This document shows, piece by piece, positions 53,658-64,000 of a stretch of 64,000 nt of DNA; position 1 is the first letter of the stretch; each line of letters begins with the position of its first letter. Below the pieces are notes generated by a model, which made no database searches, was not told where the DNA came from, and worked only from the letters and a program-made list of their open reading frames with translations. The position numbers and the translations under genes are program-made. The stretch comes from Lactobacillus acidophilus (GTDB lineage Bacteria; Bacillota; Bacilli; Lactobacillales; Lactobacillaceae), in NCBI RefSeq assembly GCF_034298135.1, contig NZ_CP139575.1, forward strand, positions 930,001 to 994,000, written 5' to 3'.

Positions 53658-54245
53658 TTGACTAATCTTATCTTCAATCCAATTTCCTAATTCAGTTACA
53701 TGAAATTTAGTAACTGAGCTAAAAGTCAAAACCGTCACGTGATCATAATTAAGATCTAATTTTTTTCTTAATCCTGTCATAACTTTATTGGTTTGGTTTT
53801 TTTTGATTTTATCCATTTTTGTACAGACAACTAAGATGGGAATATTTAAATATTGTGCATATTCATACATGGAAATATCATCTTTAGTCGGTTCATGACG
53901 ACTATCAATAAGAATAATTAATCCTTTTAAATTAGGTCTAGTTTCTAAATAGTCCTGAATCATTTCACCAAATTCTTGACGTCTTTTTTGAGAAACTTTT
54001 GCATATCCATAACCTGGTACATCAACTAAATAAAAATCATCATTAACCAAATAGAAGTTTAAAGTTTGTGTTTTACCAGGCTGTGATGACGTTCTAGCTA
54101 AATTTTTACGCTTAAGCAGGGTATTAATCAAACTAGATTTTCCCACGTTTGAGCGGCCTGCTAGAGCTATTTCAGGCAAATTATCCTTCGGATACTGTTC
54201 CTCTTTCACAGCACTAACAGCATATTCACTACTTTTAATTATCAT
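53655..54245 (-). CDS. ysxC: Ribosome biogenesis GTPase (EngB/YsxC)
   Basis: A 196-residue small GTPase required for 50S ribosome assembly. G1 [14 protein letters not shown]3 DVPGYGYAK, and G4 CTKMDK are all visible. Length is typical. It overlaps the end of clpX by 11 bases, and clpX-ysxC is a conserved pair in Firmicutes. Cytoplasmic and essential in related species. Confidence 0.96.
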   Translation of the reverse strand: MIIKSSEYAVSAVKEEQYPKDNLPEIALAGRSNVGKSSLINTLLKRKNLARTSSQPGKTQTLNFYLVNDDFYLVDVPGYGYAKVSQKRRQEFGEMIQDYLETRPNLKGLIILIDSRHEPTKDDISMYEYAQYLNIPILVVCTKMDKIKKNQTNKVMTGLRKKLDLNYDHVTVLTFSSVTKFHVTELGNWIEDKISQ

Positions 54246-55497
54246 TTGCTTTTACCTGAACTTCTTCAGCATTTTTACGAGTAATGCGAGGCTGTGCGTG
54301 ACGGGTTATTACGTCTTTAGTCACTTCTACTGATTCAATATCTTCTTCACTTGGGGTTTCATACATAATATCCATAATTGAATTTTCAATGATTGTTCTT
54401 AAACCACGAGCTCCCATATTTCTTTGGATAGCTAAATCAGCAATTGCTTTTAATGCACCATCAGTAAACTTCAATTCTACACCATCTAATGATAGAAGTT
54501 TCTTATATTGCTTAACAAGAGCATTCTTTGGCTCAGTTAATACGCGAACTAAATCTTTATTATCAAGTTTATCAAGCGTGGTAATAATTGGAATTCTACC
54601 AATGAATTCTGGAATCATACCGAATTTAACTAAATCAGCAGTAGTTAAATGACGAGTCCAATCATCAGCATCTACCTTGTTAACTTCGTTTTCAGCACCA
54701 AAACCAATAGTTTTCTTACCTAAACGGCTTTTAACAATCTGTTCAATTCCATCAAATGCTCCACCTACAATAAAGAGAATATTAGTAGTATCCATCTTTA
54801 TCATTTCTTGTTGCGGATGCTTTCGTCCACCTTGAGGAGGCACAGAAGCAATAGTACCTTCCAAAATCTTCAAAAGCGATTGTTGCACACCTTCACCTGA
54901 AACATCACGTGTAATTGATACGTTTTCAGATTTTTTAGAAATCTTATCAATTTCATCAATATAAATAATTCCACGTTGTGCTCGTTCAAGATCGTAATCA
55001 GCATTTTGTAATAATTTAAGCAAAATGTTTTCTACATCTTCACCAACATATCCAGCTTCAGTTAACGTGGTTGCATCAGCAATTGCAAATGGAACGTTTA
55101 AAATACGTGCAAGTGTTTGAGCTAAATAAGTCTTACCTGATCCAGTAGGACCAATCATTGCAATATTAGACTTTTGTAATTCTGTTGATGAATCTACATC
55201 CATTTGGCTGATTCTCTTGTAGTGATTATAAACAGCAACTGATAGTACTTTTTTAGCACGATCTTGACCAATTACATATTGATCAAGTTGTTTTTTAATT
55301 TCAACTGGTTTAGGCAGTTCACTTGCAGTTTTTAGTGAATCTGCACGTAATTCATCGTCAATAATTTTTTTAGCCAAGTCAACACATTCATTACAAATAT
55401 ATACACCGTTTCCGGCAATCATTTTTTTAACTTGGTCTTGAGTTTTACCACAAAAAGCACATTTAATCTCTTCTTGATCTGTAAACTGATTTGCCAT
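54235..55497 (-). CDS. clpX: ATP-dependent Clp protease ATPase subunit ClpX
   Basis: A 420-residue AAA+ unfoldase. N-terminal zinc-binding domain [11 protein letters not shown]...CNECVDL; Walker [12 protein letters not shown], Walker [11 protein letters not shown], the sensor region and the IGF loop (KKTIGFGAE) that docks on ClpP. It delivers tagged proteins to ClpP. It follows tig, the usual order tig-clpX-ysxC. Nothing unusual. Confidence 0.97.
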   Translation of the reverse strand: MANQFTDQEEIKCAFCGKTQDQVKKMIAGNGVYICNECVDLAKKIIDDELRADSLKTASELPKPVEIKKQLDQYVIGQDRAKKVLSVAVYNHYKRISQMDVDSSTELQKSNIAMIGPTGSGKTYLAQTLARILNVPFAIADATTLTEAGYVGEDVENILLKLLQNADYDLERAQRGIIYIDEIDKISKKSENVSITRDVSGEGVQQSLLKILEGTIASVPPQGGRKHPQQEMIKMDTTNILFIVGGAFDGIEQIVKSRLGKKTIGFGAENEVNKVDADDWTRHLTTADLVKFGMIPEFIGRIPIITTLDKLDNKDLVRVLTEPKNALVKQYKKLLSLDGVELKFTDGALKAIADLAIQRNMGARGLRTIIENSIMDIMYETPSEEDIESVEVTKDVITRHAQPRITRKNAEEVQVKANDN

Positions 55498-55574
55498 TAA
55501 CTTTTCCTCCTATATCTACCAAAATTAGATTATCATAAATTAACTAATATTAGTAAATATTAAGCTTGAACATT

Positions 55575-55597
55575 AAAAAAAGCGGCCTAAAGCCGCT
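55575..55597 (-). terminator. Terminator after tig
   Basis: AGCGGC-TTTAG-GCCGCT with T run on the minus strand. Confidence 0.8.
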
Positions 55598-55623
55598 CCT
55601 TTTAAGAAATAAGTAAATTAGTC

Positions 55624-56952
55624 TTACTTGCTTTCTTTATCGTCTGAATCTTTTGCTTCAAGTTTTGACTTAGCAACTTGCTTAGCATTGTCAGTAATAA
55701 GATCCATAGCCTTACGTACAGTAATGTCATGACCCAACATATCGTCTGACAAGGTGTTACGTACAACCTTTTCATCCATGTTGTATTCAGCAGCAAGGTC
55801 CTTGATTTCCTTATCAATTTCTTCCTTAGTTGCCTTAAGATCTTCTGCAGCAACGATTGCTTCAAGAACTAAGTTAGTCTTAACTCTTTCTGCAGCATTC
55901 TTAGCAAATTGTGAACGTAATTGATCTTCAGTAGTATTAGTCAACTTGTAGTAAGTTTGTGGGTCAATACCTTGACGTTGCATGTTACCCAAGTATTGAT
56001 TTAATTGAGTATCAACATCTTCTTGGATCATAGCATCAGGAATTTCATCGATGGTAGCATTCTTTACAGCACCTTCGATTGCAGCTTCTTGAATAGCATC
56101 ATTTGCAACTTGTTCTTTTTGATCCTTTAAATCTTTCTTGATCTTTTCCTTTAATTCATCAAGAGTATCTACTGAATCGTCAACGTCTTTAGCAAACTCA
56201 TCATCTAATTCAGGAAGTTGCTTTGACTTAACTTCATGGATCTTAGTAGCAAAGTGTGCTTCCTTACCAGCCAAGTCCTTTGCACCGTAGTCTTTAGGGA
56301 AAGTTACTACAACGTCAACATCATCGCCAGCTTCGTGACCAACAAGTTGATCTTCAAAACCTGGAATAAAAGTACCTGAACCTAATTCGAGTGAGTAGTT
56401 TTCAGCTGAGCCACCGTCAAATTCCTTACCATCAATAGTACCTTTGTAATCGATAGTTACAGTATCGCCATTTTCTGCCTTACCCTTCTTAAGAACAAGT
56501 TCAGCACTTTGTTCACGACGCTTGTCAAGTTCAGCATCAATATCCTTTTGGTAAACACGAGTGTTTTGCTTAGGAACTTCAATACCCTTGTATTCGCCTA
56601 ATTCAACTTCTGGTTGTACAGTAACAGTAGCCTTCATAGTCCAGTCCTTGTCCTTGTCCATTGATACAGGAACAATTTGTGGTTGGCCAACTGCATTAAT
56701 ACCAGCTTCCTTAACAGCAGCTGCATATGCGTTTGGCAATACGATATTCAAAGCATCTTCGTATAAAGCTTCTTCACCGTAATATTGATCAAAAATAACA
56801 CGAGAAACGTGACCCTTTCTAAAGCCAGGAACACGTAAATTTTTCTTTATTCTTTTAAAAGCTTGGTCTAAACCTAATTTAATTTCATCTTTTGAAATAT
56901 CAAAAGTAAGTTCACCGGTTGTCTTACCGGTTTTTTCCCATTTTACAGACAT
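55624..56952 (-). CDS. tig: Trigger factor
   Basis: A 442-residue ribosome-associated chaperone. The ribosome-binding loop GFRKGHVSR is in the N-terminal domain (residues 44-52), the FKBP-type peptidyl-prolyl isomerase domain spans about 160-245 ([23 protein letters not shown]), and the long helical arm fills the C-terminus, ending in acidic KDSDDKESK. Codon use is biased to high expression. It has its own ribosome site AGGTATTTT and terminator. Confidence 0.97.
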   Translation of the reverse strand: MSVKWEKTGKTTGELTFDISKDEIKLGLDQAFKRIKKNLRVPGFRKGHVSRVIFDQYYGEEALYEDALNIVLPNAYAAAVKEAGINAVGQPQIVPVSMDKDKDWTMKATVTVQPEVELGEYKGIEVPKQNTRVYQKDIDAELDKRREQSAELVLKKGKAENGDTVTIDYKGTIDGKEFDGGSAENYSLELGSGTFIPGFEDQLVGHEAGDDVDVVVTFPKDYGAKDLAGKEAHFATKIHEVKSKQLPELDDEFAKDVDDSVDTLDELKEKIKKDLKDQKEQVANDAIQEAAIEGAVKNATIDEIPDAMIQEDVDTQLNQYLGNMQRQGIDPQTYYKLTNTTEDQLRSQFAKNAAERVKTNLVLEAIVAAEDLKATKEEIDKEIKDLAAEYNMDEKVVRNTLSDDMLGHDITVRKAMDLITDNAKQVAKSKLEAKDSDDKESK

Positions 56953-57042
56953 TAATAAAATACCTCCAATGTCAATTTTGAGTTTGCTTCTTGCATACTA
57001 AGTTATCTTACCTTAAACTAGCACAAAAAACAAATATAAAAG

Positions 57043-57080
57043 AAAAAAGATGCGCTCCAGTGAAGAAGTGCATCTTTTTT
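57043..57080 (-). terminator. Terminator after tuf
   Basis: AAAAAAGATGC-type stem with GCATCTTTTTT on the other side; about 10-bp stem with one bulge, T run on the minus strand. Confidence 0.75.
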
Positions 57081-57097
57081 AACTATATCGTTAGAAA

Positions 57098-58288
57098 TTA
57101 GTCAAGGATTTCAGTAACTTGACCGGCACCAACGGTACGACCACCTTCACGGATGGTGAACTTAGTACCCTTTTCGATGGCAGCTGGCTTGATCAAAGTA
57201 ACAGTGAATTCAGTGTTATCACCAGGCATAACCATTTCAGTACCTTCTGGCAATTCAATTTCACCAGTAATATCAGTGGTGTGGAAGTAGAATTGTGGAC
57301 GGTAGTCTGAGAAGAATGGAGTGTGACGACCACCTTCGTCCTTCTTCAAAACATAAACTTGTGCCTTAAACTTCTTATGAGTTTGGATTGAGCCGGGTGC
57401 AGCCAATACTTGACCACGAACAACTTGATCACGGTCAACACCACGAAGCAATACACCAACGTTATCGCCGGCTTCACCTAAGTCCAAAGTCTTGTGGAAC
57501 ATTTCCAAACCAGTAACAACTGACTTAAGAACTTTATCTACCAAACCAACGATTTCAACTTCGTCACCGACCTTAACAGTACCACGGTCGATACGACCTG
57601 AAGCAACAGTACCACGACCAGTGATAGTGAATACGTCTTCAACTGGCATCAAGAATGGCTTGTCAGTTTGACGTTCTGGAGTTGGGATGTATTCATCAAC
57701 AATGTCCATCAACTTCATGATTTGGTCTTGAGCTTCCTTGTCACCTTGTAAAGCCTTTAATGCTGAACCACGAACAACTGGAATATCATCACCAGGGTAA
57801 TCGTATTCAGTCAACAAGTCACGAACTTCCATTTCAACCAAGTCGATCAATTCTGGGTCGTCAACTAAATCGCACTTGTTCAAGAATACTACGATGTAGT
57901 TAACACCAACTTGACGAGCAAGCAAAATGTGTTCACGAGTTTGTGGCATAGGACCATCAGTTGCAGCAACAACTAAGATAGCACCATCCATTTGAGCCGC
58001 ACCGGTAATCATGTTCTTGATGTAGTCGGCGTGGCCTGGAGCGTCCATGTGAGCGTAGTGACGATTTTCAGTTTCGTATTCTACGTGGGCGGTGTTAATA
58101 GTGATACCACGTTCCTTTTCTTCAGGTGCAGCATCGATTTGTGAGTAATCTTCAGCCTTAGCTAATCCCTTTTCAGCTAAAACAGTAGTAATAGCCGCAG
58201 TTAAAGTGGTCTTACCGTGGTCAACGTGACCGATAGTACCAATGTTTACGTGTGGCTTAGTTCTAACGTAATGTTCTTTTTCTGCCAT
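57098..58288 (-). CDS. tuf: Elongation factor Tu
   Basis: A 396-residue translational GTPase delivering aminoacyl-tRNA to the ribosome. G1 [10 protein letters not shown]3 DAPGH, G4 NKCD and the conserved effector [12 protein letters not shown] are present; C-terminal beta-barrels end [10 protein letters not shown]. Start chosen at ATG 58288 ([12 protein letters not shown]) after AGGAGGGTC; an earlier in-frame codon at 58315 would add nine residues. Codon bias is extreme, as expected. Strong TTTACA/TATAAT promoter upstream. Confidence 0.98.
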   Translation of the reverse strand: MAEKEHYVRTKPHVNIGTIGHVDHGKTTLTAAITTVLAEKGLAKAEDYSQIDAAPEEKERGITINTAHVEYETENRHYAHMDAPGHADYIKNMITGAAQMDGAILVVAATDGPMPQTREHILLARQVGVNYIVVFLNKCDLVDDPELIDLVEMEVRDLLTEYDYPGDDIPVVRGSALKALQGDKEAQDQIMKLMDIVDEYIPTPERQTDKPFLMPVEDVFTITGRGTVASGRIDRGTVKVGDEVEIVGLVDKVLKSVVTGLEMFHKTLDLGEAGDNVGVLLRGVDRDQVVRGQVLAAPGSIQTHKKFKAQVYVLKKDEGGRHTPFFSDYRPQFYFHTTDITGEIELPEGTEMVMPGDNTEFTVTLIKPAAIEKGTKFTIREGGRTVGAGQVTEILD

Positions 58289-58431
58289 TAAAATGACCCT
58301 CCTGTAAATTTGCAAGAAGTCCGTTGAGATAAGTTAACGGATAATTCTCTGTTGAATATTGTACTACTTTCTTCGGCAAATGCCTAGTAAAAAAGATTAA
58401 GCGATATGCCTAACGAAAATATCCTTTGCTA

Positions 58432-58459
58432 ATTATACTAAATAGTTCGAAAATGTAAA
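58432..58459 (-). promoter_or_regulatory. Promoter of tuf
   Basis: TTTACA and TATAAT, 16-base spacing, minus strand, about 145 bases before tuf. The long leader carries no family I recognise. Confidence 0.65.
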
Positions 58460-58477
58460 CCTTTTTTGCTTATTATT

Positions 58478-59311
58478 TTAATTTGGTAGGTTTTGATATA
58501 CATCCTCAAACAATTTATGATGATTTCTGCCATTTTTTTGTTGCAAATAGGATACCAAATCACTAGCAAAACTATCTGGTTCATCAATATATTTATTTAT
58601 TTTGGGATATAAACTCCCAACAACTAAATTAACTTCTCCAATCATCAAAGGTAATTGACTGGGATTATGAGAAAAACGTGCCCCAATAGCTGAAATTATT
58701 TCTCGATATTTAGCATTTTTTTCTAACAATGAAACATTTGCTGGAATAAAACTTTCCATGTTTCCTGCTACCCATACTTTAAACTCATCAGTCAATCCCA
58801 ATCTAACTAAATCTTCGCAAATTGATAAACGAACGGCAAAATCAATTGTAGGATCTAACAAAAGACTTTGAGCAAATGACTTAAAATTAATTAAATTTAA
58901 TTTGTGCAATCTAGCATAGTCAAATTGATTTATCTGTTTTTTCTGTTTAAAGTTTTGCATGATTTTTTGTTGTGCTTGTTCGGAGACAGGTTTAACTTCA
59001 AGCAGCAAATCTATCTGTCCTAAATTTTTTAATTGTAGCGCTTCTATAAAATAATTATTCTTTTCTAGAATTTTGCAATACATTTCAAAAATTTGCTGAT
59101 TTGAAAAAAGATCAGGCTCTTCCTTTATTAAAGCATATGCCTGATCTTCTTGGTTGTTAGCGCAATATAACTCGCACAGCTGCAAAATAACTTCAAGTGA
59201 GTATTCACCACGTAGTGCTTCTTCTAGGTTCTGAATAGCTGCTTCCAAATTACCATTACGCTTATTTTCTTCAGCAAGTTTCAATAAATTTTTTTGACTC
59301 ACTGATGTCAT
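58478..59311 (-). CDS. TPR-like protein upstream of tuf
   Basis: A 277-residue all-helical cytoplasmic protein. N-terminal repeat units (LAEENKRNGNLEAAIQNLEEAL, LCELYCANNQEDQAYALI) fit tetratricopeptide repeats; the rest is less regular. No enzyme motif. It follows rnjB by two bases, so it is co-transcribed with RNase J2 and might serve as a scaffold; no evidence beyond that. Similar proteins sit between rnj and tuf in lactobacilli. Confidence 0.7.
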   Translation of the reverse strand: MTSVSQKNLLKLAEENKRNGNLEAAIQNLEEALRGEYSLEVILQLCELYCANNQEDQAYALIKEEPDLFSNQQIFEMYCKILEKNNYFIEALQLKNLGQIDLLLEVKPVSEQAQQKIMQNFKQKKQINQFDYARLHKLNLINFKSFAQSLLLDPTIDFAVRLSICEDLVRLGLTDEFKVWVAGNMESFIPANVSLLEKNAKYREIISAIGARFSHNPSQLPLMIGEVNLVVGSLYPKINKYIDEPDSFASDLVSYLQQKNGRNHHKLFEDVYQNLPN

Positions 59312-59313
59312 TT

Positions 59314-61071
59314 TTACTTTTCCTTATTATTTGATTTTTTCGTTGATTTATTAGAGACGCTCTGTGTCTTTTCATTGCGCTTCTGCATTGCACGATGACG
59401 ATTTTGATTTACTTCCATCACTACCGGTAAAATCACAGGACGACGGTTAGTTTTTTTATACAGAAATTTTTCTAAGTCACTGCGAATATCCTGCTTTAAC
59501 TCTGTCCAATCAAATTTTTTATGTTCAAAATTATTATTAATAGCCTTTTTAATCACATCGATAGATTCGCTCATTAATTGGCGATTAGCTTTGATGTATA
59601 CAAATCCACGACTGGTCACTTTAGGCTCTGCAATGATCTTTTTCTTTTTACGATCAATCGTAACAACGGCAACAAAAATTCCATCATCTGATAAAACTTC
59701 TCTATCACGTAAAACGATATTACCAACATCACCGACACCAGAACCATCAATCATAGTATCTTCGCCTGGTACAGGATCAGATAAGTAGAAACGTTTTCTC
59801 TTAAAATCATAATCCAGACAATCACCGTTTTTAGTGATGTAAATATTCTTAGGATCCATTCCTGTTTTAATAGCAAGATCACGAACAATTTCCAATAAAC
59901 GGTACTCCCCAATCACAGGGATCAAGAATTTTGGTTTTAAAGTATCAATTAATAATTGAATGTCTCTACCAGTTGCGTGACCACTTGTATGGATATTTCG
60001 TCCCAATTGAATTACAGTACCGCCGGCCTTATAAACTAGATCACTGGTTTCAGCAACCATCGTTTCAACTGAATGTGATGGAGTAGTCGCAATAAATACC
60101 AAATCACCCTTTTGAATAGTAATCATGCTATGACGCTTTTGAGCCATTTTTTGCAATGAATTTAATGGCTCACCCATACGACCAGTTTCCAAAATAACGG
60201 TTTGATCATCTGGTACGGTCTTTAAATCTTTAACACGCATTAAAAGGCCTTCTGGCACATCCAAATAGCCCAATTTCATAGAAGTTCTAACAATTTTTGC
60301 TAAATCACGACCAGTTAGTAACACTCTTTTGCCCGTGGCTTTAGCTGCATTTAAAACTTCTTGAACACGATTCAAATTCGAAGCTTTAGCGGCAACAATA
60401 ATTCGACCGGTTGCATTTCTGAACACATTAGTAACAAAATTACCAATATCTTGTTCAGATGCATTCGGGAAGGATGCTTCTGCATTAGATGAATCACTTA
60501 ATAAAGCTAATACACCCTTTTGTTCAATTTCAGCCAAGCGATCCATATCTGTGTGGTAATTTTTAGTTGCAGTTGGATCAAACTTGAAATCACCGGTATA
60601 GACAATTTCGCCAGCTGGAGTATGCACATCAACCCCTAAAGAATCTGGAATTGAGTGTGTAGTATGGAAAAACGAAATACTTGCATTCTTAAAATCAATC
60701 TCAGTATCTGCGTCAATAACGTGGAATAAGCTGTTTTTTCGATGCTTATTTTCGCGTTGAACTTCAATTTTAGCAAGTTCAATACTTAACTGTGAACCAA
60801 ATACTGGAATATCATATTTTCTTAAAATATATGGTAATGCTCCAATAGAATCTGCATGTCCATGTGTTATAAATATCCCCGCTACCCGATCTCCATATTG
60901 TTCAAAAAAATCGAGATCAGGGATTACTACATCGATACCAAATAAAGAACTATCAGGATACTTTAATCCGGCATCAAGAACAAAAATTTCATCGTTAACT
61001 TGAACGGCAAACATATCTTTCCCCTGTTCACGTACACCGCTCAAGATCATAATCTTTAGTTGATTAGCCAT
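59314..61071 (-). CDS. rnjB: Ribonuclease J (J2-like, altered catalytic motif)
   Basis: A 585-residue metallo-beta-lactamase/beta-CASP nuclease. The metal motif reads HGHADSIG, where active RNase J1 has HGHxDH: the last His is Ser. This is the pattern of RNase J2, the less active partner of J1. Other metal ligands (TGDFKFD, and HTSGHA) are kept, and a basic tail (KKSNNKEK) ends the protein. In Gram-positives J1 and J2 form a complex for mRNA decay. It lies upstream of the TPR gene and tuf, with rpsO further upstream. Confidence 0.87.
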   Translation of the reverse strand: MANQLKIMILSGVREQGKDMFAVQVNDEIFVLDAGLKYPDSSLFGIDVVIPDLDFFEQYGDRVAGIFITHGHADSIGALPYILRKYDIPVFGSQLSIELAKIEVQRENKHRKNSLFHVIDADTEIDFKNASISFFHTTHSIPDSLGVDVHTPAGEIVYTGDFKFDPTATKNYHTDMDRLAEIEQKGVLALLSDSSNAEASFPNASEQDIGNFVTNVFRNATGRIIVAAKASNLNRVQEVLNAAKATGKRVLLTGRDLAKIVRTSMKLGYLDVPEGLLMRVKDLKTVPDDQTVILETGRMGEPLNSLQKMAQKRHSMITIQKGDLVFIATTPSHSVETMVAETSDLVYKAGGTVIQLGRNIHTSGHATGRDIQLLIDTLKPKFLIPVIGEYRLLEIVRDLAIKTGMDPKNIYITKNGDCLDYDFKRKRFYLSDPVPGEDTMIDGSGVGDVGNIVLRDREVLSDDGIFVAVVTIDRKKKKIIAEPKVTSRGFVYIKANRQLMSESIDVIKKAINNNFEHKKFDWTELKQDIRSDLEKFLYKKTNRRPVILPVVMEVNQNRHRAMQKRNEKTQSVSNKSTKKSNNKEK

Positions 61072-61170
61072 TATATTTCCTTTTCTATAATTTAAAATTT
61101 AATTTTTTATGGATCATAAGATCACAACGTAAAAATAATCTGTTTCAATTTTAGCATAAAGAAGGAAACA

Positions 61171-61194
61171 AAAAAAGCCAGCCGTCGGCTGACT
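61171..61194 (-). terminator. Terminator after rpsO
   Basis: AGTCAGCC-GAC-GGCTGGCT with T run on the minus strand, strong GC stem with one G-U pair. Confidence 0.8.
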
Positions 61195-61212
61195 CTCTTG
61201 ATTTTTTTAAAA

Positions 61213-61482
61213 TTAACGACGAAGACCTAATCTCTTGATCAATTCACGGTAACGATTAATGTCGTTCTTTTCTAAGTAACGAAGTAAATTACGACGGTGA
61301 CCGATCTTCTTAAGTAAACCAACGTATGAGTGGTGGTCATGCTTGTGGCTCTTCATGTGTTCAGTCAAGTTGTTAATATCTGCAGTTAAAAGTGCAACTT
61401 GTACTTCAACAGAACCAGTATCACCTTCGTGAGTTGCATATTCTTTAATAATATTATCTTTTTCAGCTTTTGAAATTGCCAT
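61213..61482 (-). CDS. rpsO: 30S ribosomal protein S15
   Basis: An 89-residue ribosomal protein of the central domain of 16S r[24 protein letters not shown] and [20 protein letters not shown] are canonical S15. It has its own ribosome site (AAAGGTGAT) and terminator. The opposite-direction rpsT lies nearby. S15 usually binds its own leader to repress translation; no leader structure checked. Confidence 0.97.
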   Translation of the reverse strand: MAISKAEKDNIIKEYATHEGDTGSVEVQVALLTADINNLTEHMKSHKHDHHSYVGLLKKIGHRRNLLRYLEKNDINRYRELIKRLGLRR

Positions 61483-61682
61483 AATTAAAAATCACCTTTC
61501 AATAAATAAATTGCCATTAACAACGTTCATCGTCGGCGTGAGCAAATAAACAGCGTTAATGGTTCACAAAAATTATAATACACATTATTTTTTAAAAAAG
61601 CAAGCACAAATTACCTTGCATCCTAGATAGTTCTTAAGTATAATGTATGAAGTAAATTTCTAAATCATTGGAGGTGAATTTC

Positions 61683-61940
61683 ATGCCACAAATTAAATCA
61701 GCTATCAAACGTGTTAAGACGCAAAATGCTACTAACAAACGCAACGCTTCTGAATTAAGCAAGTTAAGAACTGCTATTAAGAAATTTAAGAACGCTGTTG
61801 AAACTGATAGTAAAGAAGACGTCTCCAAGTTGCATTTAGAAGCTGTTCGCGCTTTGGACAAGGCTGCTTCAAAGGGCTTAATCCACAAGAACAAAGCTGC
61901 TCGTGATAAGAGTCGTTTAACTAAGTTAGCAAACAAGTAA
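61683..61940 (+). CDS. rpsT: 30S ribosomal protein S20
   Basis: An 85-residue basic ribosomal protein that binds the 5' domain of 16S r[24 protein letters not shown] is the family start; the ATG at 61683 follows GGAGGTGAATTTC, so the longer frame from 61668 is rejected. Helical throughout with many Lys. Monocistronic with a terminator at 61961. Confidence 0.96.
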   Translation: MPQIKSAIKRVKTQNATNKRNASELSKLRTAIKKFKNAVETDSKEDVSKLHLEAVRALDKAASKGLIHKNKAARDKSRLTKLANK

Positions 61941-61960
61941 TTTTACTTATTACTAATAAC

Positions 61961-61997
61961 AAAAAAGAGAGAAGAAATATTTCTTCTCTCTTTTTTG
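61961..61997. terminator. Bidirectional terminator
   Basis: AAAAAAGAGAGAAGAAATATTTCTTCTCTCTTTTTTG, a perfect stem of about 15 bp for both rpsT and holA. Confidence 0.85.
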
Positions 61998-62000
61998 TTT

Positions 62001-62990
62001 TTAAACATTTAAAACAAAAAGTTTTAAGAAATTATCTTCATGATAATTTCCATTTTTATAATTGAATTCCAATTTAATTGCATCATCCAATAACTTTTCT
62101 AGCTTATTTATTGCTAATTTATTTTTCATAGCTAGTTTCACTCTATAAGGATGCACTCCTAACTCTTTAACAATTTGTGATTCACTACGTTGCCTTTGAG
62201 CCAATATTTTCACTACCAAAATCAACTCTAATTGATTTTCAAAAACCGCTAATAACTGAATAGGTGTTGCGCCTTCACGTAATTGATTATTTAATCGGTC
62301 AGTTGCTTCTTGATAATTTTTATTTAAAGCTGCATCTAAAATAGCGAAAATATTTTGAGCTAATGACAAATCAACATTTTGAATAACAGATTTTTCAGTA
62401 ATTTTATTGTTTTCAGCAGCCATTTTAAGCTTTTGATAATTACTCAAAACTGTATCCATAACTTGATCACTGCGTTCTACCAAGATTTGTAAAGCAGATT
62501 GTGTAATTGTGTATCCTTCAGCTTTAATTATAGCTTTAGTCATAGCACCTACTTCATACGGCCTAATCTTAGGCTCAAACACATTAAATTGCTTCATAAT
62601 AGTTTTAGTTAATTTCTTACGCCGATCAATTTTTTCATAAGATGCCTCAATAACTACAACATCTTCTAAATCAGCTATTTTCTCAAATATTTTTTGTAAA
62701 TCATCTAATTGTTTACTAAATTTTTTAGGAACTTTAGCTGTCAAAAAAAATGGATTTTTTATCACAATTAATTTCTGCTCACTAAACAAACTTGATTCAG
62801 TTAAATCAGCAATTAACTCATCTAAACCATCGCTTTCGCAATCAACCACTATATGTTCATAGTCTTTAAATTGCTCTTCTTTAGCGTAAGAATTAACTAG
62901 ATAATCGTTAAGAAAATCATCTTCTCCCCAAACCAAAGCATGCAAATTATCATTTCGATTTGTATTTTTAAATAAAGAAAGTAAGGTCAT
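62001..62990 (-). CDS. holA: DNA polymerase III delta subunit
   Basis: A 329-residue clamp-loader subunit. N-terminal WGEDDFLNDYLVNSYAKEE and the IVIKNPFFL strand belong to the AAA+-like domain (no Walker A, as expected for delta), and the C-terminal domain has LFVLNV. It opens the beta clamp during replication. It overlaps comEC by four bases (ATGA). Adjacent to comEC as in many Firmicutes. Confidence 0.9.
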   Translation of the reverse strand: MTLLSLFKNTNRNDNLHALVWGEDDFLNDYLVNSYAKEEQFKDYEHIVVDCESDGLDELIADLTESSLFSEQKLIVIKNPFFLTAKVPKKFSKQLDDLQKIFEKIADLEDVVVIEASYEKIDRRKKLTKTIMKQFNVFEPKIRPYEVGAMTKAIIKAEGYTITQSALQILVERSDQVMDTVLSNYQKLKMAAENNKITEKSVIQNVDLSLAQNIFAILDAALNKNYQEATDRLNNQLREGATPIQLLAVFENQLELILVVKILAQRQRSESQIVKELGVHPYRVKLAMKNKLAINKLEKLLDDAIKLEFNYKNGNYHEDNFLKLFVLNV

Positions 62991-64000
62991 TTTTTACCCC
63001 GCTTTAAAAAGTAACTAAACTCGGGATCTTGCATCCCACCATAATACCAGCTAATCATACCACAGTCTTGAGTTGAAACCCACGGTATTTGTTGAGTTGA
63101 TAATGTATGTAAAGTCTCTTGATGTGGATGTCCAAAACGATTTTTACGTCCGGCCGAAATAAATACCATCTTGGGATGAATTGCTTGTAAAAATTCCGTT
63201 TTAGACGAAGTTTTACTACCATGATGTCCCAACTTAAAATAGTCAACATTCAAATTGAATTTTTGCATAATTTGGCTTTCACCATCTTGATCTAAATCTC
63301 CCGTAAAAAGCCAATTTTTATTTGCTAGTTTGAAAAACAAACTCAGTGAATCCTCATTTTTCCCTACTCCTGAATGATCAGGATAGACCACATTAAATAT
63401 AAGTTGAGGCTCCTTAACTTGCATCCCAGCTAAAAGTTCTATTAATTGGGTATGTTTAATCCTACCATTTAATCTTTTTTGAAAAGAAGAATTTTTAATT
63501 AATCCTTTTGCCATAAATAATCTTTTAACTTTTACTTGTTCAAGTAATGGACCTAAATCTCCAACATGATCTGCATCTTGATGAGATACAAATACTCCAT
63601 CAATTTCATTAATTCCTTGACTTTTCAAAAAAGGAATCGTAATTCTGTTAAGTTGTGGTGTCGTCTTTTTCCCAGTAAAATTCAACTTTCCACCAGTGTC
63701 AATCATGTAGACTCTACGTGGAAAAGGTGTAGTAATTAAAATGCTGTCGCCTTGTCCAACATCAATAAAAGTCACTTGCCCACGCAATGGAAAATGTATC
63801 AAACTAAAAAAGATAGTATAAATACCTAATAATATAATCCCTAATTTTTTCGAATCTATTTTCCACTTTGGCTTTTCTTTTAATGTAATAATAAATAATC
63901 CTGTAATTATTAATAGTATTAAAGATTGCCACCATTCAATTTGACCAAAAATTACCAACCCTAACTTTGATTGAGAAAATATTCCAATTAGTTTTTCACC
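62987..64000 (-). CDS. comEC: ComEC/Rec2 competence protein, C-terminal part (partial)
   Basis: The last 337 residues or so of the DNA-uptake channel protein; the frame stays open to the window edge, so the N-terminus is cut off. A membrane stretch is followed by the metallo-beta-lactamase domain FIDVGQGDSILI, HQDADHVGDLGPLL (HxDxDH) and LGHHGSKTS, with metal-binding residues, presumed to degrade the non-transforming strand. The gene is followed by holA. Competence is not shown for this group, but comEC is usually kept. Confidence 0.9.
   Translation of the reverse strand, partial: GEKLIGIFSQSKLGLVIFGQIEWWQSLILLIITGLFIITLKEKPKWKIDSKKLGIILLGIYTIFFSLIHFPLRGQVTFIDVGQGDSILITTPFPRRVYMIDTGGKLNFTGKKTTPQLNRITIPFLKSQGINEIDGVFVSHQDADHVGDLGPLLEQVKVKRLFMAKGLIKNSSFQKRLNGRIKHTQLIELLAGMQVKEPQLIFNVVYPDHSGVGKNEDSLSLFFKLANKNWLFTGDLDQDGESQIMQKFNLNVDYFKLGHHGSKTSSKTEFLQAIHPKMVFISAGRKNRFGHPHQETLHTLSTQQIPWVSTQDCGMISWYYGGMQDPEFSYFLKRGKK

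Noticed and set aside
58478..59311. Frameshift between the TPR gene and rnjB
   Set aside because: Two-base spacing with separate start and good length; normal operon.

Overview
The window is 64 kb of low-GC Firmicutes chromosome. Protein content, AT-rich codon use, the L-lysine (not meso-DAP) type pathway context, a bile salt hydrolase, several beta-glucoside PTS/GH1 sets and an RNase J2 homologue all point to a host-associated Lactobacillus, most likely of the L. gasseri/L. johnsonii/L. paragasseri group. The species is inferred from recognition of the proteins, not from a search.

Layout. 1-10 kb: a reductive-TCA pair (fumC and a fumarate reductase-like flavoprotein), a methionine ABC transporter (metQ-metN-metI) behind a Met-specific T-box riboswitch with metN frameshifted, a Ca-type P-type ATPase, and thyA-folA. 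10-15.3 kb: an amino acid permease, then a decayed 3.5-kb integrative element (lysogeny-type regulators, broken immA, two small genes, broken integrase) lying between 12-bp direct repeats, one of which is the 3' end of a tRNA-Ser(CGA) gene. 15.4-20.7 kb: bile salt hydrolase, PAP2 phosphatase, DegV/FakB, enolase, a lipoprotein and a nitroreductase. 20.8-33 kb: a beta-glucoside utilisation region with a ROK kinase, three GH1 6-phospho-beta-glucosidases, one intact and one deleted PTS EIIC, EIIA and EIIB, two GntR/UTRA regulators, several cre sites, and a 15-bp motif shared by three promoter regions. 33-37 kb: CsbD/GlsB stress genes, an AlkD-like gene killed by a nonsense codon, and a small Rgg-regulator locus with a 15-codon ORF, a secreted protein carrying a Gly/Ala-rich hydrophobic C-terminal part (frameshifted) and a small membrane protein. 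37-43.5 kb: nucleoside hydrolase-like protein, secreted and membrane proteins, FMN-binding protein, DUF2974 hydrolase and a class-C serine hydrolase. 43.6-53.6 kb: the complete aspartate-to-lysine pathway as two divergent operons, the long one (lysA-dapH-dapL-dapA-dapB-aminotransferase-asd) behind a lysine riboswitch, with asd frameshifted. 53.6-64 kb: housekeeping genes (ysxC, clpX, tig, tuf, a TPR protein, rnjB, rpsO, rpsT, holA, comEC fragment).

The most distinctive signals are (i) the Rgg locus at 34.5-36.4 kb, (ii) the repeat-bounded element with its palindromic operator set, (iii) the shared beta-glucoside motif, and (iv) an unusual density of broken genes. At least eight genes are disrupted by single-base indels, nonsense codons, tandem duplications or deletions. 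Two of the single-base losses are in short poly-A runs (metN, asd), so sequencing error must be excluded for those before biology is inferred.
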